A stretch of 61,045 bases of DNA. Origin: Collimonas antrihumi (GTDB lineage: Bacteria > Pseudomonadota > Gammaproteobacteria > Burkholderiales > Burkholderiaceae_D). Position 1 is the stretch's first letter. Each line of letters begins with the position of its first letter. A program made the position numbers and the translations under genes. Where the stretch lies: positions 1-61,045 of the forward strand of contig NZ_JAGQED010000028.1 in NCBI RefSeq assembly GCF_018304965.1, in the 5' to 3' direction. Of this stretch, positions 27,037-37,566 are shown piece after piece. The notes beneath the pieces are model-generated. The model was not told where the DNA came from. It saw only the letters and a program-made list of their open reading frames with translations, and did no database searches.

Positions 27037-28032
27037 TCAACGCAAACTCGGCTTGACGCTATTCACCAAAGATTGCACCACGCCGGCGCCCATCGCCACG
27101 CCGAATTTTTTCAGCACGCGCTCAGGCAAACCTTCGCTCTTGGTGTAATCGACAATATCTTCCTGCTTCAAGACATCGCGCGCAACGCTGTCTACCGTTC
27201 CATAACCATCGGCGAGACCCATCTCGATCGCCTTGGAGCCGCTCCAGAACAGGCCGGAGAAAGTTTCCGGCGTTTCTTTCAGGCGCGCGCCGCGGCCTTT
27301 ACGCACGACATCAATAAACTGCTGATGGATTTCCGCCAGCATGGTTTGCGCATAACCTTTCTGGGTAGCGCTCATCGGGCTGAACGGATCGAGGAAACCC
27401 TTGTTATCGCCAGCAGTCAGCAAGCGCCGCTCGACACCAACCTTGTCCATCAGTCCGGTGAAGCCGAAGCCATCCATCAGCACGCCGATCGAGCCGACGA
27501 TACTGGCTTTGTTGACATAGATTTTATCGGCCGCGGCAGCGATGTAGTAACCGCCGGAAGCGCACATCTCATCCACCACCACGTACAGCGGCTTGTTCGG
27601 ATACTCTTTGCGCAAGCGAGCGATTTCATCATTGATGATGCCGGCCTGCACCGGGCTGCCGCCAGGGCTGTTGATGCGCAAGATCACGCCGACCGAATCA
27701 TCCGCGGCAAATGCATTGTCAAGCGCCGGCACCACCACGCCGGCTGAGCCGTTACCTTCCGATTCGATCGCACCATTGATCTTTACCAGCGCGGTATGTG
27801 CGCCGACGGTTTGCGTATCCGAGCCTTCGTAGTTCATGCCGAGCCAAAATGCGAAACCGATCACGCCAAGAAAAGCCAGCTTGAAGAAAATCCCCCAGCG
27901 CCGCCGCGCGCGCTGCTCGCGCAACGAAGCGAATGCCAGCTTCTCCAGCACTTCGCGCTCCCAACCCTCTTTTTTAGCGGGCACTGCGGTTCCCACTGCA
28001 CTTCCCACATTATCAAATTCGTTATTGCTCAT
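27037..28032 (-). CDS. sppA: Signal peptide peptidase SppA-like S49 protease
   Basis: An inner-membrane serine protease that digests cleaved signal peptides. The 331-aa short (36K-type) form has one membrane anchor (about 47-66). The catalytic Ser lies in 'MCASGGYYIAAAADKIY' and the Lys in 'NKASIVGSIGVL', the Ser/Lys dyad of family S49. 'RINSPGGSPVQ' forms the oxyanion loop. It is the last gene of the rluC-HAD-Rieske-sppA run, 57 bp after the Rieske gene. Confidence 0.93.
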   Translation of the reverse strand: MSNNEFDNVGSAVGTAVPAKKEGWEREVLEKLAFASLREQRARRRWGIFFKLAFLGVIGFAFWLGMNYEGSDTQTVGAHTALVKINGAIESEGNGSAGVVVPALDNAFAADDSVGVILRINSPGGSPVQAGIINDEIARLRKEYPNKPLYVVVDEMCASGGYYIAAAADKIYVNKASIVGSIGVLMDGFGFTGLMDKVGVERRLLTAGDNKGFLDPFSPMSATQKGYAQTMLAEIHQQFIDVVRKGRGARLKETPETFSGLFWSGSKAIEMGLADGYGTVDSVARDVLKQEDIVDYTKSEGLPERVLKKFGVAMGAGVVQSLVNSVKPSLR

Positions 28033-28089
28033 GGTCTTTGCTCACTTCGTTTATCCGAAATCGTTATTGAATACGACATCCGTGCAATC

Positions 28090-28461
28090 TCACGCAACTG
28101 CCGGCCGTATGTATTCATCAGGGATCCAGAACACCTGATCATTGCTTTCTTCAACCACAATCTTATGCAAACGGCCACCGCGGCATGGGCCACCGGCACA
28201 GAGCCCGGTTTCCGGCTCGTACACCGCGCCATGCGTTGCACACATCAGATACAAACCGCTGGATTCGAAAAACTCGCCTTCATTCCAGTCCAGCTCCAGT
28301 GAAATATGTGCGCAGCGGTTCAGGTAAGCGTGGACGATATTGTGGTGACGTACGACAAACGCAACCGCATCCTCACCCCAGGCGGTAACCGCAAAGCGCA
28401 CGCCTTTGCCACGTTCTGCCAGCGCAGAAGAAGCACAGATGGGGATACGGATATCGTTCAC
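28090..28461 (-). CDS. Rieske [2Fe-2S] ferredoxin-like protein
   Basis: A 123-aa soluble Rieske protein. The cluster ligands are clear: 'CAH' in 'NRCAHISLELDW' and 'CATHGAVY', the CxH...CxxH pattern, followed by the usual 'YEPETGLCAGGPCRGGRL' loop. There is no membrane segment or signal, so it resembles small ferredoxin components of dioxygenases rather than bc1 Rieske proteins. The start is GTG. Next to a HAD phosphatase and sppA, a context kept in related betaproteobacteria; partner unknown. Confidence 0.9.
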   Translation of the reverse strand: MNDIRIPICASSALAERGKGVRFAVTAWGEDAVAFVVRHHNIVHAYLNRCAHISLELDWNEGEFFESSGLYLMCATHGAVYEPETGLCAGGPCRGGRLHKIVVEESNDQVFWIPDEYIRPAVA

Positions 28462-28523
28462 GGCGCGTCGCTCAGTGGTCCACTCATTGGCCCGGATCCA
28501 ATGGCATATTCAATGGCATAGAT

Positions 28524-29183
28524 TCAGGCATTCTCATTAAGCCAGGCATGCAGTTCCACCGTCGAGCTTGCATTAAACAGCGGTTTCAGCACATCGAGCT
28601 CGTGGGCAGGATGCGCGCCATACTGAACCGCAATGCCTGCCGCGCCTGCATTCATCGCCATTTGCAGATCATGCGTGGTATCGCCGATCATCACGGTGCG
28701 CTTGAGGTCTTGCCCCAACTCGCGGGTCAATTCCTGCAGCATGGCCGGATGCGGCTTCGAGAAGGTTTCATCGGCGCAGCGAGTGGCGTCGAATACCGAC
28801 AGCAATTTTGTCTCGTGCAAGGCGCGATTCAGTCCGACCCGGCTCTTGCCGGTAGCGATTGCCAGGAAATATCCCTGCTGCGACAAGTCCGCCAACATTT
28901 CACGCACGCCGTCAAACAGGGTCAGGTCCTGGTCTTGCGCCAGATAGTGATAGCGATAACGCTCCACCACCCGCGGATATTGGCTAGGCTCCAGGCCCGG
29001 CATCGCGACTTGCATCGCCTCTCCCAAACCCAGCCCGATTACATGCGAAGCTGCCTTGTTGTCCGGAATCGCCAGCCCCAGATCCCTGGCCGCAGCCTGA
29101 ATACACTTCACGATGATGGCCGTACTATCCATCAAGGTGCCATCCCAATCAAATACGATTAAGTCAAATTTTTTTCGCGCCAT
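28524..29183 (-). CDS. HAD-family phosphatase, Gph-like
   Basis: A 219-aa haloacid-dehalogenase hydrolase. Motif I is 'VFDWDGTLMDST' (about 7-18), motif II the Thr in 'AIATGKSR', motif III Lys and 'KPHPAM', and motif IV 'MIGDTTHDLQMA'. The helical cap between motifs I and II fits the phosphoglycolate-phosphatase-like group. The ATG at 29183 removes a poor N-terminal extension. It lies 94 bp after rluC, as is often seen. Substrate not determined by sequence. Confidence 0.9.
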   Translation of the reverse strand: MARKKFDLIVFDWDGTLMDSTAIIVKCIQAAARDLGLAIPDNKAASHVIGLGLGEAMQVAMPGLEPSQYPRVVERYRYHYLAQDQDLTLFDGVREMLADLSQQGYFLAIATGKSRVGLNRALHETKLLSVFDATRCADETFSKPHPAMLQELTRELGQDLKRTVMIGDTTHDLQMAMNAGAAGIAVQYGAHPAHELDVLKPLFNASSTVELHAWLNENA

Positions 29184-29277
29184 ATTGCCTGACAATCCTT
29201 TGCCAATTCCTGTTGTCCGTTGTGGCTTGCCGATAGCAAAGTCGACAAGCCGATAAACAAATACTAACTGATATATT

Positions 29278-30384
29278 CTAATCGTCCTCGGCTTCCGGTG
29301 TTGCCGCAGAGACATTTTTTGGGAGGCTTTTCAGGAATTTCTCGCATTCCGGCGGCAACGGCGCCTTGATAGTTACCGGCTTGCCGGTTTCAGGGTGCGC
29401 GAAAGTAATTTGATAAGCATGTAAAAACATTCTTTTCAGAGCGATACGCTGGCCGTCGGCTTTCTGCAAAGTCCGGTTCAAGGCAAAATCGCCATACTTA
29501 TCGTCACCCGCTATCGCAAAGCCGCTGGCCGACAAATGGACCCTGATCTGATGCGTGCGGCCGGTCTTCAGCTCAGCCTCAAGCAATGCGTAATCACCAT
29601 AACGACGGATCAGGTTGAAAATCGTGTGCGATGCCTGGCCATCGGCTTGCACCCGCACGCGGCGCTCGCCATCGGCCGCGGTATACTTATGCAACGCCAG
29701 CTTGACGTGCTGGCGTTCGTTTTGCCAGTCGCCGTGCACCAGCACCAGATAACGTTTATCGGTATCGCCGTCGCGCATCTGCTCATGCAGATTGGTCAGC
29801 GCAGAACGTTTCTTTGCGAGCAACAAGATGCCGGAGGTGTCGCGATCCAGCCGATGCACCAACTCCAGAAACTTGGCTTGCGGACGGGCCGCTCGAAGTT
29901 GCTCAATGACACCATAACTGACGCCGGAGCCGCCATGCACGGCAACGCCTGCCGGTTTGTCAATCACCAGCAAATGATTATCTTCCAGCAATATCTTGAA
30001 CTCCGCTCCCGGTACCACTTGCTCTTGCTTTTCAGCAATGCGAATCGGCGGCACCCGGATCACGTCGCCCTCCACCAACCGGTAAGTCTGGTCGATGCGG
30101 CCTTTGTTGACCCTGACCTCACCGGAGCGTAGCACCCGATAAATGTGGCTCTTGGGCACTCCTTTACAAATACGCAATAAAAAATTGTCGATACGTTGAC
30201 CTGCGTCTTCTTCCGCAATAGTCAACAACTGCACTGCAAGCGCTTGTGGCGGCGGTGGCGGCGGCGCCGACACCTCTTGCTTTACGGCTACATTACGTTC
30301 GGCCTTATGCTTGGGCGCGGCCTGTGTCCGCGCCTTGGGACGAGTCTCAACCCGTCCTCCAGAAAATCTCGCTAAGTCCTTCAT
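29278..30384 (-). CDS. rluC: 23S rRNA pseudouridine synthase, RluC type
   Basis: Makes pseudouridines in 23S rRNA (positions 955/2504/2580 for RluC). From the ATG at 30384 the protein is 368 aa: a basic, Pro-rich leader (about 1-45, 'APPPPPPQ'), an S4 RNA-binding domain ('QRIDNFLLRICKGVPKSHIYRVLRSGEVRVN'), then the catalytic domain with Asp in 'VHRLDRDTSGILLLA'. The C-terminal tail is acidic. It is divergent from rne across a 625-bp gap, the same rluC/rne pairing found in E. coli. Confidence 0.93.
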   Translation of the reverse strand: MKDLARFSGGRVETRPKARTQAAPKHKAERNVAVKQEVSAPPPPPPQALAVQLLTIAEEDAGQRIDNFLLRICKGVPKSHIYRVLRSGEVRVNKGRIDQTYRLVEGDVIRVPPIRIAEKQEQVVPGAEFKILLEDNHLLVIDKPAGVAVHGGSGVSYGVIEQLRAARPQAKFLELVHRLDRDTSGILLLAKKRSALTNLHEQMRDGDTDKRYLVLVHGDWQNERQHVKLALHKYTAADGERRVRVQADGQASHTIFNLIRRYGDYALLEAELKTGRTHQIRVHLSASGFAIAGDDKYGDFALNRTLQKADGQRIALKRMFLHAYQITFAHPETGKPVTIKAPLPPECEKFLKSLPKNVSAATPEAEDD

Positions 30385-31009
30385 TTTGAATATATAATTG
30401 TTCTGCAATTGTTAGAAAACAGTTGCTGGTGTAAGAATAAAAAGACCATTCTACACAGGGGCGCGCCCATCAGCCTCGCCAATTTGCAAATTTGATGGGA
30501 AATGTGTACGCATCACCCCTGCGCGAGTCAAGGTCGCACCGTTGTTGTCATCGGATAACGCGCACGGATGCTGAACAAGAATGTCTGGATGATTAGGATA
30601 AAGTCCGGCGAGCTCGATGCTATTGTGACGATCATGACGATTGTTACGATTGCGACGAGCTCGCCGGTTGATGTAGTGCTTATAACAAGTCGATGATTTT
30701 ATTGAAACCAATGCTTTATTTGGCTCTATCAAGCTGCTCACCGCCAGGCGTCGTGCTCGCGTTCCGCGAACCGCAAGACGCTGTACCGGTGCGCCCTGGT
30801 AGTTTTCAGTAAAACGATAGCACTACATCCGCGCCTGTGCACTGCGCCCTACTTTGTATGTAGATTGGCGCAAACACACCAAGGCAATTCTCTCCCCCCA
30901 GGCACTCCGTTCTCGCGTACATCCTTGTACTTTTTGTCGCTGACAGAAATGCTGAAGAACAGCAATCTTTAAGCGCCATTGCATTGACCCGAGGGTCACG
31001 GAGCGAAAA
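30385..31009. other. 625-bp rluC-rne divergent region, likely rne leader, with a 12-bp inverted repeat
   Basis: No convincing gene. It contains a perfect 12-bp inverted repeat CCGGCGAGCTCG (30605-30616) / CGAGCTCGCCGG (30656-30667). The 39-bp loop holds repeats of ACGAT. The E. coli rne mRNA has a long structured leader used by RNase E to limit its own synthesis; this region is the right place for an equivalent, but the transcription start is not located. A good Shine-Dalgarno (CGGAGCG) sits before the rne ATG. Confidence 0.55.
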
Positions 31010-34000
31010 ATGAAACGCATGTTGTTTAATGCCACGCAGCAAGAAGAACTGCGCGTGGCGATTGTTGACGGGCAAAAGCTCATCGACATCGATATCGAAA
31101 CCACCGGACGCGAACAACGCAAGTCCAATATCTACAAAGGTGTGATTACCCGTATCGAGCCGTCGCTGGAAGCCTGCTTCGTCAACTACGGTGAAGAGCG
31201 TCATGGCTTTTTGCCGTTCAAGGAAGTTGCCCGCACTTACTTTAAAGAAGGTGTAGACGTCCGTAGCGCATCGATCAAGGATGCACTGCGCGAAGGCCAG
31301 GAAATCATGGTGCAGGTCGAAAAGGAAGAGCGCGGCAATAAAGGCGCGGCCCTGACCTCCTTCGTATCCCTGGCTGGCCGTTATCTGGTCCTGATGCCTA
31401 ACAACCCGCGCGGCGGCGGTGTTTCGCGTCGCGTTGAAGGTGAAGACCGTCAGGAACTGCGCGAAACCATGGACAAGCTGGATCTGCCAAACGGCATGTC
31501 GGTGATTGCCCGTACTGCCGGTATCGGCCGCAACGTTGATGAATTGCAATGGGACTTGAACTACCTGATGCAACTCTGGCGCGCTATTGAAGGTGCCGGC
31601 ACGCAAGGTAATGGCGCGTTCCTGATTTACCAGGAATCGTCGCTGGTGATCCGCGCGATCCGCGATTATTTCCAACCGGATATCGGCGAAATCCTGATCG
31701 ATACCGATGAAATCCACGACCAGGCTCAGCAGTTCATGGCCCACGTCATGCCCGACATGGTGCACCGCGTAAAACGTTACCGCGACGACGTGCCGCTGTT
31801 CTCCCGGTTCCAGATCGAACACCAGATCGAAACCGCCTATTCGCGCACCGTGCCCTTGCCATCCGGCGGCGCTATCGTGATCGACCATACCGAAGCCCTG
31901 GTTTCCGTGGACGTCAACTCGGCGCGCGCTACCCGCGGCGGCGACATCGAAACCACTGCATTCAACACTAATTGCGAAGCAGCGGAAGAAGTTGCCCGTC
32001 AGTTACGTTTGCGCGACCTCGGTGGCTTGATCGTGATCGACTTCATCGACATGGAGAATTCCAAGAACCAGCGCGAAGTCGAAACCCGCCTGAAAGATGC
32101 GCTGCGCTATGACCGCGCGCGTGTCCAGATGGGCAAGATTTCACGCTTCGGCCTGATGGAATTGTCGCGCCAGCGCCTGCGTCCGTCGCTGTCGGAAGGC
32201 AGCCACGTAACTTGCCCGCGTTGCAACGGAACTGGCCATATCCGCGATACCGAATCGTCCGCCCTCCAAGTCCTGCGCATCATCCAGGAAGAGGCGATGA
32301 AAGAAAACTCGGCGGCGATCCACGTCCAGGCGCCAGTCGATGTTGCTGCTTTCCTGCTCAACGAAAAACGCGGCGAGATCCTGAAGATCGAAACCCGTCA
32401 CCGGGTCGGCATCATCCTGATCCCGAACAAGCATCTGGAAACTCCGCATTACAAGCTGGAACGCCTGAAGCACGACGATCCGCGCCTGGAAGAAACCCAG
32501 GCCAGCTATGCCATGGCGGAACAAGCCGATACCGACATCGGTTACAACAAAACCCAAAAAGAAGAAGGCAAGCCGCGTCAGGAAGCTGTGGTCAAGGGCA
32601 TTACGCCAGACCAGCCGGCGCCTATCGTCGAGCGTAAGCCGGCAGAAACAGCGGCACGTCCGACAGCAGTGGCTGCCGCTCCAGCAGAAACCGGTTTCCT
32701 CGGCAAGATCTTCGGTTTCTTCTTCAGCAAGCCAGTTGCGCCGGTGGCGGCTCCTGCCACACCTGCGGAAACCAAGGGCCCGCAACAACGCGGCGACCGT
32801 GGCGATCGCAACAATCGTGGTCAACGCGGCCGTAATCGTGGCGGTCGCAATCGCGATGGCAGCGATGGCAAATCGGAAACACGCGACGACAACGCCAAGA
32901 AACCGGTGATTGAAACGGTTGAAGCCAAAGAAGCTAAAAACCAGCAAGCACGTCCGCCACGCCCTCCGCGCGAGCCTAAAGAACAGAGAGAGCCAAGAGA
33001 GCAACGTGATGCCGGCGACAACAAATCGGAAAATCGCAATGAAGGCCGGCGCGAACGTAGCGAACGCCCACCGCGTCCGCCACGCGAAGAGCGCAAGGAA
33101 AACCTGAGCGAAGAAAAAATCGATGACACCTTGCTCAAGGGCGGTGTAGTCGCCACTGCAGGCGTCGCTGTTGCCGCCATTGTGGATACTGCGGAAACAA
33201 CGCAAATCGATAGCGGACGCACCGAAGTCAAAGCCGGCGAGCAAGACGAAGAACCACGTCGTCGTCGTCGTCGCGGTGGCCGTAACCGTAATCGTCGCGA
33301 TCGTGACAGCACCGAAGGCACTACCGAAGGCAGCAGCGATGAAGTCGAAACAGGCGAAGCCGCTGCGGCAGATACGGCAGAAGCCAGCACCGCTTTTGTT
33401 GCACCTGCAACAACAGTGGTCAGTACTCCGGTTCGGGCTGAACCTGCAGCACCGGTCAGCCACGACGTGCCGATGATGGCTTCGCCAATTCCTGTATCGC
33501 AAGAAGTGAGCGCTTCGGCATTTGAAGCAGCGCCTGCTCCGACGGCGCTGTCGAACGCAATCGCTGCACCGCTGGTTCCGCAGCAAATTGAGCAGCAAGT
33601 TGCACCGCAACAGGAAGCCGCTCCGGTCGCAGTCGAAGTGACGCCGGTAGCAGCAGCCCCGGCCCCTGCGCCAGTTGCTGCAGCACCAGTTGCTGCACCA
33701 GTTGTTGAAACACCTGCAGCCGAACCCGAACCAGTCGTTATTCCGGTCCCGGCGGCAGTCGCCGTACCGGCTCAACTGGTACTGCCTGAAGTAGCCGCTA
33801 TCGTTGCCAGCCAACCGGCAGCAGAGCCGCAAATCGAAACGGCAGCGCCGGTGGTTGCTGAAACGGTAGCTCCTGTGGCTCAAGTAGTTGCACCAGTTGT
33901 TGCACCAGTTGTTGCACCAGCGCCGGCACCGGTAGCCGAGGCGTCGGCCGTCATCAAGACAGCCGTACCAAGCGCATCAGCATCACCTAAGGTTGAAGAT

Positions 34001-34186
34001 CTGCAAAGCGTATTGGCTGCAGCAGGTTTGACACTGGCCGCAACCGATCCTAGCAAACTGCGTGCAGCACAGGAAGCAACGGCAAGCATCGCTCCGACAC
34101 CACGTGTGCCGCGCGAACGCAAGCCTTTGCCGGTGCAATCCAGCGAGCCGCTGGTGCAAGTCGAAACCCAGCGCTCACAGTCGTAA
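31010..34186 (+). CDS. rne: Ribonuclease E
   Basis: The main endoribonuclease for mRNA decay and rRNA/tRNA processing. The 1058-aa chain has an S1 domain (about 36-120), a catalytic domain with '[20 protein letters not shown]' and '[14 protein letters not shown]' (catalytic Asp residues), and the Zn-link 'CPRCNGTGH' near residue 402. A long disordered C-terminal half follows. It holds Arg-rich RNA-binding runs ('[16 protein letters not shown]', '[16 protein letters not shown]') and a Val/Ala/Pro-rich stretch with DNA-level 12-bp repeats, presumably the degradosome scaffold. It is followed by a hairpin terminator. Confidence 0.97.
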   Translation: MKRMLFNATQQEELRVAIVDGQKLIDIDIETTGREQRKSNIYKGVITRIEPSLEACFVNYGEERHGFLPFKEVARTYFKEGVDVRSASIKDALREGQEIMVQVEKEERGNKGAALTSFVSLAGRYLVLMPNNPRGGGVSRRVEGEDRQELRETMDKLDLPNGMSVIARTAGIGRNVDELQWDLNYLMQLWRAIEGAGTQGNGAFLIYQESSLVIRAIRDYFQPDIGEILIDTDEIHDQAQQFMAHVMPDMVHRVKRYRDDVPLFSRFQIEHQIETAYSRTVPLPSGGAIVIDHTEALVSVDVNSARATRGGDIETTAFNTNCEAAEEVARQLRLRDLGGLIVIDFIDMENSKNQREVETRLKDALRYDRARVQMGKISRFGLMELSRQRLRPSLSEGSHVTCPRCNGTGHIRDTESSALQVLRIIQEEAMKENSAAIHVQAPVDVAAFLLNEKRGEILKIETRHRVGIILIPNKHLETPHYKLERLKHDDPRLEETQASYAMAEQADTDIGYNKTQKEEGKPRQEAVVKGITPDQPAPIVERKPAETAARPTAVAAAPAETGFLGKIFGFFFSKPVAPVAAPATPAETKGPQQRGDRGDRNNRGQRGRNRGGRNRDGSDGKSETRDDNAKKPVIETVEAKEAKNQQARPPRPPREPKEQREPREQRDAGDNKSENRNEGRRERSERPPRPPREERKENLSEEKIDDTLLKGGVVATAGVAVAAIVDTAETTQIDSGRTEVKAGEQDEEPRRRRRRGGRNRNRRDRDSTEGTTEGSSDEVETGEAAAADTAEASTAFVAPATTVVSTPVRAEPAAPVSHDVPMMASPIPVSQEVSASAFEAAPAPTALSNAIAAPLVPQQIEQQVAPQQEAAPVAVEVTPVAAAPAPAPVAAAPVAAPVVETPAAEPEPVVIPVPAAVAVPAQLVLPEVAAIVASQPAAEPQIETAAPVVAETVAPVAQVVAPVVAPVVAPAPAPVAEASAVIKTAVPSASASPKVEDLQSVLAAAGLTLAATDPSKLRAAQEATASIAPTPRVPRERKPLPVQSSEPLVQVETQRSQS
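33887..33920. repeat. 12-bp tandem repeat in the rne C-terminal region
   Basis: About 2.8 copies of GTTGCACCAGTT encode Val-Ala-Pro-Val units. The period is a multiple of three, so copy-number change alters scaffold length without a frameshift. Related GCACCAGTTG units occur around 33677-33705. Confidence 0.8.
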
Positions 34187-34235
34187 GCTGACAATTCACC
34201 GCAAGTTATTAGCGGTGTAGCGCGATGGCAATAAA

Positions 34236-34262
34236 ACAAAGGGAGTCTCTGACTCCCTTTGT
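34236..34262 (+). terminator. Terminator after rne
   Basis: Perfect 11-bp stem ACAAAGGGAGT / ACTCCCTTTGT with a 5-nt loop (CTCTG), 49 bp after the rne stop. The U-rich part is within the 3' arm rather than a separate tract, so efficiency is uncertain. Confidence 0.65.
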
Positions 34263-34406
34263 CACGTCTGCGCCTGCTTGAAAACGACCGGACCGGCCCA
34301 CTTTCCTCGGTCCGCTACAGCTAAAAACCGACGCTCATGGTATCTTCTAGAAGTTGCCACCCAATTTAGAGATGCAAGATATTGCACACCTTCGCAGACA
34401 CACATC

Positions 34407-35531
34407 ATGACTAAAAAAGTCATCCCGCTGATCGATAGCCGCAGTTTTTTGCCGCCGTCCCTGCCACCGACCTTGCCCTCCATCCTGGAAACGCCGACCG
34501 GCCTGATCGCCGATCAGCTGGGACGGCCGCTGCACGACTTGCGCATCTCAGTCACCGACCGCTGCAACTTCCGTTGCGTCTACTGCATGCCGCGCGCAGT
34601 GTTCGACAAGGACTATGCATTCTTGCCGCACACTGCATTGCTGTCGTTTGAAGAAATTACCCGGCTGGCCAGTTTGTTCGTCGCCCATGGCGTCCACAAA
34701 ATCCGCCTGACCGGCGGCGAGCCCTTGTTGCGCAAGCACATCGAAACGCTGATCGCCATGCTAAGCGCCCTGAAAACGCCGGATGGCAAGGAGCTCGACC
34801 TGACCCTGACCACCAACGGTTCGCTGCTGGCAAAAAAGGCGCAGGCGCTGAAAGACGCCGGTCTCAAGCGTGTCACCGTCTCGCTGGATGCACTCGATGA
34901 AAACATCTTCCAACGCATGAACGACGCCGATTTCCCGGTTGCCGAGGTCTTGCATGGCCTGGAAGTCGCGCATCAGGTCGGACTGGGGCCGATCAAGGTC
35001 AACATGGTCGTCAAGCGTGGCGTCAACGACCAGGAAATCCTGCCGATGGCGCGTTACTTCAAGAACACGCCGTATATCCTGCGTTTCATCGAATATATGG
35101 ATGTGGGCGCCTCCAACGGCTGGAAGATGGATGAAGTGGTGCCCTCTGCCGAAGTCGCACGCCTGATCCAGACCGAACTGCCGATGCAACCGCTGGCAGC
35201 CAACTACGTAGGAGAAACAGCGCAGCGCTGGCGCTATGCCGACGGCATTGGCGAAGTCGGTTTGATCTCCAGCGTCACCCAGGCGTTTTGCCACGACTGT
35301 TCACGCGCCCGCCTGTCGACCGAAGGCAAGCTGTACACTTGCCTGTTCGCCAGCGCCGGCCACGATCTGCGCGCCCTGTTGCGCAGCGAATGCAGCGATC
35401 CCGAAATCTCCAGCGTGATCGGCCAATTGTGGCGTGCCCGTGACGATCGTTATTCTGAATTGCGGACGCAAAACACCGAGGGTCTGGCAACCGCCAGGAA
35501 GAAAGTGGAAATGTCGTACATCGGCGGCTGA
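34407..35531 (+). CDS. moaA: GTP 3',8-cyclase (molybdopterin synthesis)
   Basis: MoaA is the radical-SAM enzyme that, with MoaC, converts GTP to cyclic pyranopterin monophosphate. The 374-aa protein (ATG at 34407) has the SAM-cluster motif CxxxCxxC in '[12 protein letters not shown]' and the C-terminal second 4Fe-4S site in '[21 protein letters not shown]'. 'LTGGEPLLR' is also present; the usual C-terminal 'GG' ends the chain ('MSYIGG'). It is followed by mobA (12 bp) and moeA. No moaC/D/E in the window. Confidence 0.96.
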   Translation: MTKKVIPLIDSRSFLPPSLPPTLPSILETPTGLIADQLGRPLHDLRISVTDRCNFRCVYCMPRAVFDKDYAFLPHTALLSFEEITRLASLFVAHGVHKIRLTGGEPLLRKHIETLIAMLSALKTPDGKELDLTLTTNGSLLAKKAQALKDAGLKRVTVSLDALDENIFQRMNDADFPVAEVLHGLEVAHQVGLGPIKVNMVVKRGVNDQEILPMARYFKNTPYILRFIEYMDVGASNGWKMDEVVPSAEVARLIQTELPMQPLAANYVGETAQRWRYADGIGEVGLISSVTQAFCHDCSRARLSTEGKLYTCLFASAGHDLRALLRSECSDPEISSVIGQLWRARDDRYSELRTQNTEGLATARKKVEMSYIGG

Positions 35532-35543
35532 CGAAGTCACGCC

Positions 35544-36200
35544 ATGAAAGCTGATCCCAATCTCGCCTCCGCTCCCGCTACGGCTTCCGCTACGTTTGCC
35601 CAGAACATCACCGGCCTGATACTGGCCGGCGGCCGCGGCGCGCGCATGGGCGGCGTCGACAAGGGTCTGGCCCTGCTCGATGACAAACCGATGGTGGCCC
35701 ACGTCATTGCGCGCCTGGCGCCTCAGGTCAACAGCCTGATCATCAACGCCAACCGCAACCAGAGCAGCTACGCGGCGTTCGGGCATCCGGTCTGGCCGGA
35801 TGAGCAGCCTGACTTTGCCGGCCCGCTGGCGGGCTTGCAGGCGGGCTTGAGCCATTGCACCAGTCCTTACCTGGTGACCGCGCCCTGCGACTCACCCTAT
35901 CTGCCGCATGATCTGGTGTCGCGTCTGGCGCAAGCGCTGCAAAACGCCAATGCCGACCTGGCGGTGGCAACCACGATCGACCATAGCAACCAAAGCGCCC
36001 ATGGCGATCAGACGATCCAGCCGCAACCGGTATTCATGCTGCTGAAAACCGGATTATTAACCGAGCTCAATGACTTCCTGCTGGGTGGCGGGCGTAAGAT
36101 GGAAACATGGTATAGCCGCCTCAACTATTGCGAAGCGCTATTTACCGACGCCGACGCTTTCCGTAACATCAATACCCGAGAACAGTTACAACAGCGATAA
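35544..36200 (+). CDS. mobA: Molybdenum cofactor guanylyltransferase
   Basis: MobA adds GMP to Mo-molybdopterin, forming MGD for DMSO-reductase-type enzymes. The 218-aa protein has the nucleotidyltransferase signature 'LILAGGRGARMGGVDKGLALLDDKPM' (about 18-43), 'WPDEQPDFAGPLAGLQAGL' and 'VTAPCDSPYLP'. It lies between moaA and moeA in a clear operon and ends 4 bp before the moeA ATG. Confidence 0.94.
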   Translation: MKADPNLASAPATASATFAQNITGLILAGGRGARMGGVDKGLALLDDKPMVAHVIARLAPQVNSLIINANRNQSSYAAFGHPVWPDEQPDFAGPLAGLQAGLSHCTSPYLVTAPCDSPYLPHDLVSRLAQALQNANADLAVATTIDHSNQSAHGDQTIQPQPVFMLLKTGLLTELNDFLLGGGRKMETWYSRLNYCEALFTDADAFRNINTREQLQQR

Positions 36201-36204
36201 TGCA

Positions 36205-37518
36205 ATGACCAATTTGAATGCCCGCCCAGCCAAGCCATCCTTGTCCGAACTGACCAGCTGCCTGTCGGACTACGATCCGCATGCGATGCCGGTCAAGCAG
36301 GCCCAAGCCATCATTCACGATTGCATCACGCCGGTCACCGCGATTGAAAAAGTGGCGCTGCGCAGCGCTCTTGACCGGGTACTGGCAAGCGACATCATCT
36401 CGCCCATCAATGTCCCGGCGCATGACAACTCGGCCATGGACGGTTATGCGTTCAACGCCGTCGATCTGCTGCCCGACGCCGATACCGTGCTGAGCGTGGT
36501 CGGTACTGCCCATGCCGGCCGCGCCTACCAGGGAACGCTGGCGCGCGGCCAGGCGATACGGATCATGACCGGCGCGTTGATGCCGGACGGGCTCGACACC
36601 GTGATCCCGCAGGAATTTGTGAACATCCCGCCCGGCAGTCCGGTCGATTCGATCACCGTCCCGCTGGCAGCCGTCAAGCCTGGCGCGAATCGCCGCCTGG
36701 CTGGCGAAGATCTGAAAGCCGGCTCAACCGCCATCGGCCAGGGCCGCATCCTGCGTCCTGCCGATCTCGGTTTGCTGGCATCGCTGGGGATCGCCGAAAT
36801 CCCGGTAAGACGCCGGCTGCGCGTGGCATTTTTCTCCACCGGCGACGAGCTGCGCTCGGTCGGCGAAGTGCTGGACCCCGGCTGCGTCTACGACTCCAAT
36901 CGCTACACCTTGTACGGCATGCTGCAACGGCTCGGCTGCGACATCATCGACATGGGCGTAGTGGGCGACGATCCGCAGGCGCTCGAAAACGCTTTCCGCA
37001 GCGCTTGCGAAAACGCCGACGCCATCATCACTTCCGGTGGCGTCTCGGTCGGCGATGCCGATCACACCAAACAAATGATGGCGCAACTGGGCGACGTCGC
37101 CTTCTGGAAAATCGGCATGCGCCCGGGACGTCCGCTGGCATTCGGCAGTATCACATCGGCTGGCAAGCAAGCTCTGTTTTTCGGCCTGCCCGGCAACCCG
37201 GTCGCAGTCATGGTGTCGTTTTACTTTTTTGCGCGCGACGCTTTGCTGCAAATGATGGGGGCGCAGGTCGCGCCATTGCCGCTGATGCGCGCCACCGCCG
37301 CCGTCGGTATTCGCAAACGGCCAGGCCGCACGGAATACCAGCGCGGCATCCTGAGCATGAACGAAGGTCGGTGGACGGTACGCCCTACCGCGGCCCAGGG
37401 TTCGGGTATATTGCGCTCAATGGCGGAAGCCAATTGCATGATCGTGCTTGCGCATGAGCAGGCTGACGTGGCAAGCGGCGATGCAGTCGAGGTGATCCTG
37501 TTTGACGGTTTGATCTGA
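36205..37518 (+). CDS. moeA: Molybdopterin molybdenumtransferase
   Basis: MoeA inserts molybdate into adenylated molybdopterin. The 437-aa protein (ATG at 36205) has 'PAHDNSAMDGYAF' near residue 75, 'VAFFSTGDELRSVGE', the MoCF-fold signature 'DAIITSGGVSVGDADHTK' and 'FGLPGNPVAVMVSF'. Four-domain length is normal. The next gene is convergent after only 48 bp, with no clear terminator. Confidence 0.96.
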   Translation: MTNLNARPAKPSLSELTSCLSDYDPHAMPVKQAQAIIHDCITPVTAIEKVALRSALDRVLASDIISPINVPAHDNSAMDGYAFNAVDLLPDADTVLSVVGTAHAGRAYQGTLARGQAIRIMTGALMPDGLDTVIPQEFVNIPPGSPVDSITVPLAAVKPGANRRLAGEDLKAGSTAIGQGRILRPADLGLLASLGIAEIPVRRRLRVAFFSTGDELRSVGEVLDPGCVYDSNRYTLYGMLQRLGCDIIDMGVVGDDPQALENAFRSACENADAIITSGGVSVGDADHTKQMMAQLGDVAFWKIGMRPGRPLAFGSITSAGKQALFFGLPGNPVAVMVSFYFFARDALLQMMGAQVAPLPLMRATAAVGIRKRPGRTEYQRGILSMNEGRWTVRPTAAQGSGILRSMAEANCMIVLAHEQADVASGDAVEVILFDGLI

Positions 37519-37566
37519 TCCCGGGTTGTCGGTCAACTGGCCTTTACTGCGTGTCGAACTTGATGA

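Noticed and set aside
30451-30741. A 96-codon minus-strand frame in the rluC-rne gap
   Set aside because: It runs through the 12-bp inverted repeat, has no ribosome binding site and shows no family likeness.
32141-33883. A 580-codon minus-strand open frame over rne
   Set aside because: Cys/Arg/Phe-rich translation without domains, fully antisense to RNase E.
34263-34406. A molybdenum-cofactor riboswitch before moaA
   Set aside because: Only a single 6-bp stem GGACCG/CGGTCC is visible; the multi-helix Moco fold could not be traced.
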